Of a stretch of 64,000 bases of DNA, positions 35,828-47,169 are shown in pieces. Made by a program: the position numbers and the translations under genes. Source of the stretch: Bidens hawaiensis (Eukaryota; Streptophyta; Magnoliopsida; Asterales; Asteraceae); assembly GCA_021521415.1 (NCBI GenBank), contig JAIQDT010000230.1:124001-188000 (forward strand), in the 5' to 3' direction. Position 1 is the first letter of the stretch, and each line of letters starts with the position of its first letter. The notes under the pieces were generated by a model. That model did not search any database, was not told the DNA's origin, and was given only the letters and a program-made list of their open reading frames with translations.

Positions 35828-35970
35828 ACAATTGCGAATCGAACAATATGGTTACTTTAAGCACGGAATTCAGGGACAAAGACGAAAGCTCTTAATCGGA
35901 ATGTAAATGATAAGCAAAAGCTCTGAAAATGACAGTAGAGATAAAGAAAAAATCGTTCAAAAGGTTTGGT

Positions 35971-35977
35971 TTTATAG
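35971..35977 (-). promoter_or_regulatory. TATA-like box for the antisense gene
   Basis: On the minus strand the sequence reads CCTATAAAACC, about 145 bp upstream of the ATG at 35827 and outside the 3' LTR. This suggests the antisense gene has its own promoter. Position and motif only. Confidence 0.45.
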
Positions 35978-36329
35978 GCCCAGGAGAGAGAGAGAAACAA
36001 GTAATAATCATATCTACGTTCACGCGCCCCCACTCGCAGGCGTAGGTCAACATAAGCACGACACGTGTTCCTGACACTGTATGAGGAGACGTGAAAAGCC
36101 ACTGTAGCACCTCGAGCACACGAAAGGTCTGACACATAACGTCTCCATCTCTGATGCATGTCAACACCAACCAACCACGTGCATTGACGATTCGTTTTAA
36201 CCAAAGGGATGGAATTTCGCGCAACGCGCGTACAAGAAAAGAAAAAGAAAAAACAAGCCCTATTGAAAAAGCAAACTATTAAGTCTAATATCTATCTTAC
36301 CTCGCTCGCGCGAGACAAGACACACATTA

Positions 36330-36342
36330 GACTGGGGGGGCT
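36330..36342 (+). other. Polypurine tract
   Basis: A G-run (ACTGGGGGGGCT) directly upstream of the 3' LTR start at 36343, the place where plus-strand DNA synthesis is primed. Confidence 0.7.
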
Positions 36343-37175
36343 TGAAGGGGTATGCACCCGCCTTAACATCGAGCGGGGCGGGTCAACCCACAAGATATAG
36401 ACAAGAGGCTTGAAATCAGGATGTCATGAAGACACAAAGCCAAAACCTATGCGCAAGCGCATGAAACATCTGCGCGTGGCGCATATCACATATGCACACA
36501 ACACACATTTAGTGTGAGAATAAAGAGAAGACCTTGCGCATCCCCGGGATAGGCGCATAAAGGCCGCGCATAAGCGACACACAACAAATGAGACAATAGT
36601 CTAATCCAAATCAGAATAAGGACAACCATGATTGTACTCATCAGACAACCTTCCAGAAGGTATCTTTTAAGGAATAAAGAATGTGCTGATGTTGACAGCT
36701 GCCAATGAAGGGTGGACAACTCAGCAAAGCCCATGTGCCACCGCGTGATGGCACATGGGTCAGGTGAAATACCTTGGTCAGAGAATAATCAATGAAAAAG
36801 CACCAGGTGTCCTAAGTAGTGGCGCGAAGCAATAGGAGGAAGCCAAAAAGGCCCTAATTGGGTCTGAGCCCAATCATTGGAAACCCTAATACTATAAATA
36901 CCACACCACCTCCACAGTTGGAGGCAGGCAAGAAAATATATTCTAAGTCCTTTACTCATTTTCACATTCTGATTATCCTCTCCTACAATATCTGATTCTC
37001 ACACCGGAGGGTTACCCCAAAGAGGACCCCTCTGTCCCTTTCTGAGGGGTAAGCTCACGGTGCTGTTCGTTTTGTAGGTGAAAGAACTCGTATCTCGGAA
37101 AACCATCGGTGATATAGCACACTCGTACCCGAGGAACGTTGATCGTATACAAGTAAGTCGATCCACGCTTCTTCA
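36343..37175 (+). repeat. 3' LTR
   Basis: 833 bp from TGAAGGGG to GCTTCTTCA. The TATA box TATAAATA is at 36893-36900. It aligns with the 5' LTR up to 37014. From 37015 to about 37163 it carries a U5 segment absent from the 5' LTR, including a splice-acceptor-like TTTTGTAG|GTG at about 37072-37080. Confidence 0.9.
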
Positions 37176-37180
37176 ACAAC
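37176..37180. repeat. Target-site duplication, right (ACAAC)
   Basis: Matches 25168-25172. Confidence 0.9.
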
Positions 37181-37291
37181 AAAGCATTATGGAACCCAAC
37201 AAGGGAAACTTTTCTGTACTACAAACTCTAAAAACTATATACATCAACATAATTCAAACTAACAACATAATTAACTAAAAGAATCGAACTT

Positions 37292-40200
37292 TTAGTACTT
37301 CGCATTACCTTTATGGTCACCACGGCTTTTCCACTCCATCGGCACGAGTTTTCTCAGCTTCGGACGCTTATTTGGTAACTTTGCAAGCGGGGTTGCGATC
37401 GATCTCTTCATCGGGCTGCTACTACTTTCATGGTGTGCATTCTTGAAAATTTTGTTTGGAGACGATGATGACCGGATTGACAGAGGAGTAACGGTTGACC
37501 AATGGTACTGCCCTTTGGCGGGGTCGTTGACCGATGGTTTAAGTTTCTTTAGAATGTTTGACTTTGTGTCGTCTGGACGGTTGATGAGGCTGGTGGGTCC
37601 CACGGATCTTGAACTCGGGATGGTGAATAATGCCTTTTCGAGCTTCTCGTCTGATGTTAACTTGCTGGACCTTATAGATTTCTGGGATGATTTCTTTTGC
37701 CAGCTGGCAAGCCCGTATTGGCCTTGCTTACGGAATTTGGCTGCAATGTTGCACAATGTTTGAGCAGCTAATAAGACCCCTGCAGAATGCACAGCTGTAA
37801 TAAAACAAGTAAAAAAAACACGGTTGACTTTTAGCATAAACGGTAATATAATATAATATAATCATATCATCAATAAAAACAAGAAACCGCGATAAATAAG
37901 AAAGTTCACCTGGGGTTTTGGAAGCTGTGGTGTGGGACCCAGAAGGTGTAGCGGTTACTGCTCGGTCAGAAGTAGATACGAGAGGGGATTTTTCCTTTTG
38001 GGTTGACCCGGGCTGTTGACTTTTTAATGGAACGAGGCTCTGATTATAAGTCAGAGACTGAAAGTCTTCAAGATAAGTAGTGGTGACCCCTAAAGAAGTG
38101 GTTGACTTTCCCATTTTGACCCATCTACTTTGACACATACTTTTACTCGGTGTTGACTTGACCAAATCCGGGTTGACTTTAAAATGGCCTCCAGAGACAT
38201 GTGACCAAGAAAATGTTGGTAAACTACCACCGTTATGTACTGTCATTATTACCAAACGTTAACAACATATTAGACATTTATTATTATTTAAATACGAATA
38301 AAGTTATAAACGTGTATAAAGATTACCTTTTGAGGATGAGGTAGGCTTCATACTGTCAAGAAGCATAAGATCAACATCCTTGTGAGGAAGAAGAGTTAAA
38401 CGGTCCAAAACGTCTTTCGGTTCCAACAACGGAAACTGAAGTATATTCTCATGATGATCAGCAGGACCCGCGAGAGAACCTTCCACCTTAAATAAACCAA
38501 ATAATAAAGCAACTTTTAAGTAGACAATTTCCCTTTTTAAGCAAGGAGATATACATATGCATATGCGTATGCGTATGCGTATGCGTATGCGTATGCGTAT
38601 GCGTATGCGTATGCGTATGCGTATGCGTATGCGTATGCGTATGCGTATATAACTAACCTTGTTACAAGGAGACAAGTCTGTTGCTTCTCCTTTATTACCA
38701 TCATTCGAGCTAGAATTTGTTACAGATGCATTATGATTATAATTAGCATCGACAGCTGGCACCGAGGTTTGAGCAGGCTTTTGGAGGTGAAGGACTGAAG
38801 AAGCTTCTCTAACTGATCGCAAAATATTTCCGTTTAAAGCTTCTGTTGACTTTTCTTTGACCTTGACGGAGTCGGGACGCTTATAACTACCATCAAGCAG
38901 CTCATTCAATGATATCTCATCTACACGCTTTGCAAAATCACAGATATCATGTTTCGAACCGTATATTCCTGTACACCGATAAAATAACAGAAATAAGTTA
39001 AATATGTCAACTTGATTAATAAAATGGAATAACTTATTGACAAATTAAAAAAGAAGAAAAAAACGGACCAAGAGCGTTATTTCCACTAGCAGATGAGCTG
39101 AAGCTTGACAAACCAGCTTTTATAGAAAAAGTATCACTTTTGCTCTTATGAAGTTTGCCGTTTCTTTTATCACTTCGTTTACCGGAGACAGATGTCTTCT
39201 GTTTAAATGCCTGTGTCTTATCTGTAATCATAAAAAGTCAACAGAATCAGAGGAATAATATCATAATAAAAAAAATAAAAATAAAATAATAATATAGCGC
39301 CGCGCGCGGCCAGTGGCGAAGCTTGAACAAGTTTGTCGGGGGGGCCGGACTCAAAATGTATTGTAAAATTCATAAAATCGGGGGGCCGGGCTCAAATTTT
39401 CGGCCAAAAACGGGTAAATTTACACTACGTATACAAGTTTTCGGGCGAAAAAGGGGTTAATTTACACTACCGCGTAAAAAAACCGGGGGGGGGGGGGGGC
39501 AGGGCCACCCCCGGCCCTAGTTAAGCTTCGTCCCTGCGCGCAGCTATTTGAAGATGCTGATGATGTATACTTTATGATTAACATCAGCTATATGCTAGCT
39601 CTTAAAAAAGTAATTATCGTTCTTTCGTTCTTAATAACATGAGAAGAAGGTGAATAGAGTTAAAGAGAAACATGTTAAACGTACGCACCACCGTCTTATT
39701 GGGAACCAAATATAGTGGACACCTTTTATGATCATATCGACATTTTACATTAAGCTACTAATTGCATAACAACGAACAATGTACACATCAGCATGTCGTA
39801 TACAATTTATGATACATTTAAGGTGATTTCTATATTTAATAATTCACAAAGTACCGACTTTACCTGCAATGTTGTATTTTCCAGGATAAGAACCAAGATC
39901 CTTGGATAGATCATTAACATCAACTAATCCGGTTACATTCATAGAAGCTTCCATGTGTGCTACTCGCGATCTTCTAGAACCGTTAACATTACTTCTGGCT
40001 GCTTTCCCGGACTTCCGTTGTAATTCCTTAACCTCTGGCACAGAATTCATGTCATGGTCGACAAACGCCTCTTCGTTGTGAAAGGTAGTTAATTGATCCG
40101 CCTTTTTGTAGAAGTCGTCGTCAGACATCTTGTTCCAGAAAGCTGGTTTTGAACCATTTATGTTACAGTTATCATCTACAAAGGATTAAAGCCAACATTA

Positions 40201-41194
40201 TATGAATAAAAGACATTTAGCTTTACAATACATTACAGATTACAGAGCTGCAACACACAAACACTACATTTTGAACTATTATCACTAATCTACTTGAACA
40301 GCGATCAAATAATAGATGGTACATAAGAAATCATTCTTCTTTATATAATAAACCCTCGTCCCTCATCAATATAAGTAACACAGAGATGCCACGTCTATCA
40401 CTAGTTACACAAGTACACAACAAATGCAAGTCCGTCCTATTGGCCAACAAACTACATAACAAGTACATCAACTGTAACGGCCCAAGTAAACCGTGCCAAA
40501 AATTATTTCGTTTTGATTACAGTTTAGTCTTCACCCGACGAATTGTTCGCCCAGGCAAAACCTGTCTTGGTAAAAAACATTTCCACCTCCACCCCATCAG
40601 GGAGCCCAGCATCCTCGTTGGCACACCGGCCCGACCCCTAACTCTAATACCATTTGTAACAGCTCAAGTAAACCCGTGCTAGGATATTGCCCGCTTTACC
40701 CCCAATGGATTGCCCATCCAGAAACTCACGGTTTTGCTTCCACCCGACGAACCGCCCGCTCAGGCGAAACACGTCTCGGTAGAGAATGTTACCACCCCTT
40801 ATAACAAGGCTTCGTTCTCCTCCTCAACCGATGTGTCCCACATCGGTTGAGCACAAGAACAAAGCCGTCCTAACAGGGGTGAAAACCTTCTCTACCGAGA
40901 CGCGTTTCGCCTGGGCGGGCGGTTCGTCGGGTGGAAGCAAAACCGTGGGTTTCTGGACGGGCAATCCATCGGGGGCAAAGCGGGCAATATCCCGGCACGG
41001 GTTTACTTAAGCTGTTACAAATTTCAATTCAATCAAAACCCTAATCAGTTACCCCAATTAAAATCACAATTAAGCTATAATATAAAGATCAAATTTTTAA
41101 AACAGAAACAGATCTCAAATAAGCTAATTATATAAACAACACCTTTATCTTTACAAAACGAGCTTCTGCAAACTTGACGGTCTGACAACTCCAT
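37292..41194 (-). CDS. Ser/Lys-rich plant protein of unknown function
   Basis: Seven exons on the minus strand: 41194-41143, 40175-39864, 39221-39069, 38968-38658, 38486-38327, 38239-37910, 37794-37292. All introns are GT-AG and phases close to 606 residues. The start MELSDRQVCRSS is in good context and short exon 1 fits a typical plant first exon. I recognise no catalytic domain. The chain is hydrophilic and rich in Ser, Lys and Asn. Two better-ordered stretches stand out: EPKDVLDRLTLLPHKDVDLMLLD near residue 300, and a C-terminal segment VHSAGVLLAAQTLCNIAAKF followed by a basic tail (NKRPKLRKLVPMEWKSRG). KRPKLRK looks like a nuclear signal, so a nuclear protein is likely. The retrotransposon's right border is 112 bp past the stop, probably in the 3' UTR. 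Introns hold a hAT element (39311), a hexanucleotide repeat (38563) and a foldback element (40655). Confidence 0.85.
38563..38648. repeat. ATGCGT hexanucleotide microsatellite in an intron
   Basis: About 14 copies of ATGCGT, nearly perfect, in the intron between exons 4 and 5 of the unknown gene. If the intron were retained it would read as alternating Ile-Arg on the minus strand. It is likely variable between individuals. Confidence 0.95.
39311..39536. mobile_element. hAT-like MITE in intron 2 of the unknown gene
   Basis: Ends CAGTGGCGAAGCTTGA and TTAAGCTTCGTCCCTG are inverted repeats. The 8-base flanks CGCGCGGC (39303-39310) and CGCGCAGC (39537-39544) match at seven positions. It contains a run of 14-15 G near 39485. 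Confidence 0.7.
40655..41019. mobile_element. Foldback element with long near-perfect arms
   Basis: Starts TGTAACAGCTC and ends AAGCTGTTACA. Arms of about 145 bp are nearly identical in inverted orientation (GATATTGCCCGCTTT, CACGGTTTTGCTTCCACCC, GACGAACCGCCCG in both). A palindrome-like GATGTGTCCCACATCGG sits in the centre. A decayed related copy precedes it at about 40468-40654. It lies in intron 1 of the unknown gene. Confidence 0.8.
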
Positions 41195-44100
41195 TATCTT
41201 CGATCTGTGAATTTGAAAACTGATGACTGAAGTTTGACCATTTTGGGATAAGAATTAATAATATTAATGGAAACGGATGAGAGGAGTGAATTTGGGGGTT
41301 TTAGAGAGAGAGAGAGAGAAAGTGGTTGCGGCTGGGTTAGGCCAGAGAAATAATGAGGAATATTTATATTTTTCGGGAAAAGTGACCGAAGGTATGTTGG
41401 TGGGTGTTGCCGGTAGGAATATTCCGGTGAAGTGGTTGGTGGGGTCCACTAATCTGAAGAAAATAAGGTTGAGGGTATAATTGTCATTTGTCATCCCAAC
41501 TTTTTATTTTATGTTATGTGCATAATATTATTACCTTTGTGTGTGTAATCTTATGCTCAAATCAATGAGTTTTAACTTATAGGTGTGAAAATTAAAGATT
41601 TGGGTAGGGATAGTAATGGGTCGAGTTTAGGTTTTTTTAAACTCATATCTTATTATTAAAAAGTTTATTTCAATCTCGTCGGATTTTAATCGAGTAATTA
41701 TCTGTCGTGTTTCGGGTTTTGATAAAATATATGTTGGGTATATTCGGCTAAAAACCCGTCGGGTTTCTACCGAGTTTTGACAACATATAACTAGTCGATT
41801 ACAAAACATAGCTAACATAAAGTTAAAATGTGTCAAATAATTGTCATAAACAAGTTTCGACAATTAATAGATTTAGAATATACTATAAATATAATATAAA
41901 AACTTATATTGGGTATATAATCGGGTAAACGAGTTTATGATATCGGGTCATTGGGTCGGGGTAATCGGGTATATTGGAAATCCCAGACTCGACACAAACA
42001 CGGAAAAACTTCAAAACTAATCCCAAACCCGCCGCAAATTATTTTGGGTTTTGGGTTTTCCCATCGGATTTGGGTTTTGTTATTATCCATAGATTTGCGA
42101 TGGAAACAATTTTAAGGTTGAATTTGACTTTAACCGGGTTTTATTGCATTGAATCTCTAAGCGGCGAGTTTAAAAAAAAGAAAATGGTGGCCTTGGGCTA
42201 CTCAATATTGTTTGCAATCACAGGCGTATGGAGTTGACTTTTAACACCAGGTTATCCCGGATAGCTGATCTTTATTATTTGATCATTAATAAAATATGGT
42301 TTACTTTTTTTTATGTTCCTTTAATAAAGGATCAGTTTAAATCGGTTTGAAATCAATTTTGTAAGTAATCTATCTTTAGTTGATAAGGAAATATATTGGT
42401 GTGAAAATTTTGAGTTATTGAAGTTATAAGCTCTTCGCACCACATTTTTAAGGGTTACTATATTTTAACAATTCTAATTTTCATATATCGGTTGGAATTA
42501 ATCCTAACTCAGTAAATAATTACAATTTACAAAGTTTTAGCTTTAAACATATTTTTCTTCAACAACTTATAACTTAAAAAAATATGATAAAATTATAAGT
42601 TATTTTCAAACTTAATTCTAAACATGTCTAGTGTATATCTTTCAAGTTATAACAGCATCCCCATGAAATAGAAAGTTAGAAACATGTCTAGACAAAATAA
42701 GAGTCATGTATTTAAATATTATTATATCTTTTAGTTTGAACTGAAACGAGGCAACGACTTAGTTTAAGTGGTGCATTAATCTTGAACCACATAGATTTAA
42801 GGTTGGACCCTACACAACATATAAACTCTTATGATTTAGCAAGTTCCACGATTCAAAATAATAATAATAATAATAATATATACGTTTTTAATCCACATAC
42901 TCACAAATCTTTGATAGTCATGAGTATTTTATAAAGAAAATTTTATCTTTTATAGAAGTATGTCTATCTACACAATCGTCACGGTGGTCTTTTGCGTGTT
43001 ACATAACAATATTTGTCACACTGTTACATGGTTAGAAAGATTAAAGGCATAATCTTTGTAAAAATAAATGACGATAAAAAGCGTTAAAAGTGTCAACCGA
43101 GACACAAACCACCGAAATATTAGGCCATTGAATCACTAAAAGCTCTAAACTCGGATCATTAAAAGCTCAAAGCTCAACATTAAGTAAATCATGATAATTT
43201 ATGAGTTTTTTTTTATTTAGTGCATAATTAAATAATTATTTGATGTGTTTTCACCTTTTTGTTTTTATAGGCAACTCATTTTTTTTTGTGTACTCAACAA
43301 ATTGCAACAATCATATATTCATAGCATTCATAATCATGTGATATTAGTAGGCATGCTTTACTCGTACTTGTAAAGGGTAAAGAGGAGAAAGACAAAGAAT
43401 TGGTTGTCGACATGGAACTTGCATAGTCGTCAATGATATGCATGCATCACACCTAATTTATAACGTTCGTATTTTCAAAAGCCTCAAAGGTCGTATGTTA
43501 ATGCATGTGTACGATCCCTGACTTAACAAAAATTTTTAAGTCCTTTGTCTAATTCAAAACACTATAATCATTTGCGAACATTTACAAAAGTTTAATTGTA
43601 TCAAGTTCCATGATCATGTCTTGTCTCGAGTACTTGATCGCAGTCCACCTTCCAATTTCGGATCTTTACCTAGAACATTAAATCCAACTAAAAAACATCA
43701 AAATCTTTAAGTTAGACTAGGTTTCATGTCCTCTATGGTACAAATAGTTCCTAAAATAGTATAAAGACGAATTCACTCTCATGTATAGATGATAATGACA
43801 CTATATCGGTACATTAGCCAAATAAAAAATCATTAAAATACCAGTACCACATCAAACCACGAAACCGGTACTGTACCGATCCCAAAACCAAAAAAAGTTG
43901 GTACCGAGTCGGTATCGACGGTACTGGTTTCAGTACCATTTACTCAACTCTAATCTCATGTGCAGCGCACACATGTAAATTTAACCGTCTGTTACTGAAA
44001 AAGACGAACCCCACTAACATTTTTAAGCTAAAAACATAAAGTCTTACATTTATAAAGATAAAAGACAATCACGGAAAAACGATGTATGTAATTTCACTCT

Positions 44101-44269
44101 CATTTCCTAAAATAGTAAAGTTCAAAATTCATATTTAAAACTTATATAAAACATATCTTTTCATAACACATTCCAATAATAATAATAATAATAATAAAAA
44201 TAAATACATCTCTGTATAGAATTTAATTAATAACTTTCAACACTTTAAACCCAAAACTCTTTTGACACC
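41195..44269. other. Divergent intergenic region
   Basis: Separates the minus-strand unknown gene from the plus-strand PIAL-like gene, so it holds both promoters. GA-rich 41304-41320 lies in the presumed leader or promoter of the former. A GGGTC-type repeat similar to other hAT-like elements covers about 41600-42060 with unclear ends. A small GGTAC-rich repeat is at about 43845-43950. Nothing else supported. Confidence 0.45.
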
Positions 44270-44569
44270 ATGACCGGAACTGTGGCTAGACCGGTGTCCG
44301 GACCGGCGGACATGACCACCGGACACACACTCTCGCCGGCGTACGTCAACGCCTTTCGCATCTCCGCCGTGACTAGCCGCCTACTCGCTCACGTTCACGG
44401 CGATGCACGCTCCGATAATGCTGAGTTTTGCAACCTCTGTTTATCTCTCGCTAGGTTTACTTATTATTATTATTATTAGTGTTAATGTGTAACGCTTTAG
44501 TTTAAATTCTGTTATTTAATTATTATTTAGTTGAGTTTGTTGTTACTGTTTATCTCTAGCTAGGTTTAC

Positions 44570-44612
<43 letters not shown>

Positions 44613-47129
44613 GTTATATGCTTCTGTTAGTGTTAATGTGTAACGTTTTAGTTTGAATTGTGTTTTTTTAATTTTATTATTTAGTTGAGTTTGTGGTTAT
44701 TGTTGTGTTTGTTTGAAACCCTAGGTTTTGAATGCAGTGTGATTAGTTGAGTGTTGAGTTATGCTAGACATGTATACAAGCTGATTAGTGTAAAGGAGAA
44801 TTAGTTTGTTGTTATTCTGTGTTTGTAATCGGTGTAATTTGGTTATGCAAGTGTTGGAATTGAGTTGTGTGTAAGAGACAGAAGTCACAAGTAGGTCAGT
44901 AAACGAACTGAACGAACACGAGCAGTTAATTGAAATGATATTTGTGTTCATGATAGTCTGTTTAAAGAATGAACTTGTTCGTGTTCGTTTGTTAAGGGGA
45001 GTGTTTGGCCTAGCTTTTTTAACAAAGCTTATATCTTTTTTAACAAAGCTTATAGCTTTATTAGCTTTTTTTTTACAAAATAAGCTTAACTTGGTGTTTG
45101 GTTTAGCTTTCTAAGCTTATGCTTATTAGCTTATATAAGCTGATTTGAAGAAGCTTATCTGAATATGGTTTTTTTAGCTTATTTGAAGAAGTTTATTTGT
45201 GTAAGGGTGTAAGTTACTCATTTGTCCTCAAGTGGTGGTGGATTAGTAATTACTGAAGCAACTTATTAGTCTAACAAATTAAAGAATGGTGGAGTTAACA
45301 ACTTATTAAGACACATAATTAACTTGTAGAATATAAGCTAATCCAAACACTTAAAAAGAGCTTATCAAATAATAGAAAATAAGCTATAAGCTACTTTAAA
45401 ATATAAGCATAAGCAAAAAATTAAAAGCTAGGCCAAACACCCCCTAAAAATCTACACGAACATAAATGAACAAACGTAAACGAACAGATATGAACAAACA
45501 TAAACAAACACAAACAAACAAAGATAAACTCATGAACACACTTAAATTTAACACAAACGAACACATATAAAATTATAAAACATAAATGAACGGATCAACA
45601 TACATAAACAAACACACAAATAGTATTTAATTAGTTTATATTAATATATAAACAAACGCTCATGAAAATAAATGAATGAACGAAGCATGTGTTCATTTAA
45701 TTAAATGAACGGATTTTTTTATTTCATGTTCGTTTGTTTATTAAATAAATGTACCTCCGGCCGAACGGTTCACGAACAATTCTCTGAACATTTGATTCAT
45801 TTACAGGTCTAGTCACAATTCTGGGTGATGAAGTTTTCCGATAGGTGATTGTCCATAAGTCCATGAAAAAAAATAATTTTTTATTGATTTTAATTTAGTT
45901 TTCTGCATTTCAACATTTAGTTAAGTTAATGAGGTGTAAAGTTCTAGTTTTTTTTATTACTTGTATAATTGTATTCAAGAACTGAACAGTTTCATATGCG
46001 GAATGATAGTAGATTGTTAAATGGATAAGATAACATGCAAATTGCATACTGACCGTGTGATTGAGAAGTTAGAGTCTATAAGATTATGCTTCTTAATATT
46101 GTCTTGTATGATAACTTTGTAACCATGTATAATTGTAGATTGAAATATGATATGTTTAACACATTCTCGCCTTATCGTTTGTTTAGTTTAAATGGTGGAT
46201 TGGACATCTTACTATGTCTATATCCTAACTATGATAGTTGGATTTTGCGTTTCTAGAAGTTGTTGAAGAATATTGTTGGATATATAATCGAGATGCGACT
46301 TATGCTATATGTATTATACAAGTTTATGACTCTCATAGTTTTCTAGATCCTTTATTATGTTAATCATATAAATTTCTTCGATTTCTAGATCTTGTTTAAT
46401 GAGTCTTGATTCTTTTGTTTAATTCATCATACTGACTACACATTGACAACTACAGAGGCATTGATTATGCTGTTTCTAATAACGAAGTCCCAGGCCGAGC
46501 TCCAGATTTACCTTATTTGTTAAATCAGGTTACTTTCTTTCTATACTAATCAAAAGCTTCGTTTAATAAGTTTAATGCTGTTTTACTTCCATACATAATT
46601 ATGTTACCTTTGATTCTATGAATAATTGCATTTACTATTTAATGTTATTTTTCACATATATAATATAACCGACCTTTTTCTGCATCGATAAGGTATGTCA
46701 GCGGAAAAACGATCTCCCTTCACAAGCAGCTGTTATGGTACTTATGATCTCTGTGAAGGTACTCAAATCTCTTTCTAAAATATGGAATGTTGATAAATAA
46801 AGAAATCTTGATTTTTTTTCTTTTTAACTTTTGCTAGCTTTTCTAATTGATGTATTTTATTTGTTTTTATAGAGTGCGTGTAGTAACGGATGGTTCAGTG
46901 AGAGGGCAAAGGAAGAACTTTATGTTCTTTCGAAAGAGGTTTGTGAACGGTTTTAACACCCATTCGTTTTCATCTTTTTACAACATCCTTATGAAACCAT
47001 CTTTCTGCATATTCTAGGTGCAAAGCCGTTTCTGCAGTGTTAGCGTTGATGATTTGAATTCTCATGTGAAGAACAAGGAAAGTAGCTTACATCCCACCAT
47101 CTCCACAATTATGTCAAGGTATTATCATC

Positions 47130-47169
<40 letters not shown>

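Larger units (their letters stand above)
25173..37175 (+). mobile_element. Ty3/gypsy LTR retrotransposon, Tat lineage, 12.0 kb
   Basis: Order on the plus strand: 5' LTR 25173-25931, primer-binding site about 25933-25945, gag-protease-RT-RNase H, a second archaeal-type RNase H, integrase, spacer, a spliced gene on the opposite strand (35827 to 32287), G-rich polypurine tract, 3' LTR 36343-37175, and ACAAC on both sides. A second RNase H between the first RNase H and integrase, plus an extra reverse-oriented gene before the 3' LTR, are marks of the Tat lineage. Gag-pol has two frameshifts, so this copy cannot make its own enzymes. The LTR parts that align (about 675 bp) show roughly 11 substitutions and a few small indels by eye, so the insertion is fairly recent. 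Confidence 0.93.

Noticed and set aside
38563..38648. Alternating Ile-Arg protein from the hexanucleotide repeat
   Set aside because: It lies in an intron between exons 4 and 5 of the unknown gene, whose phases close without it.
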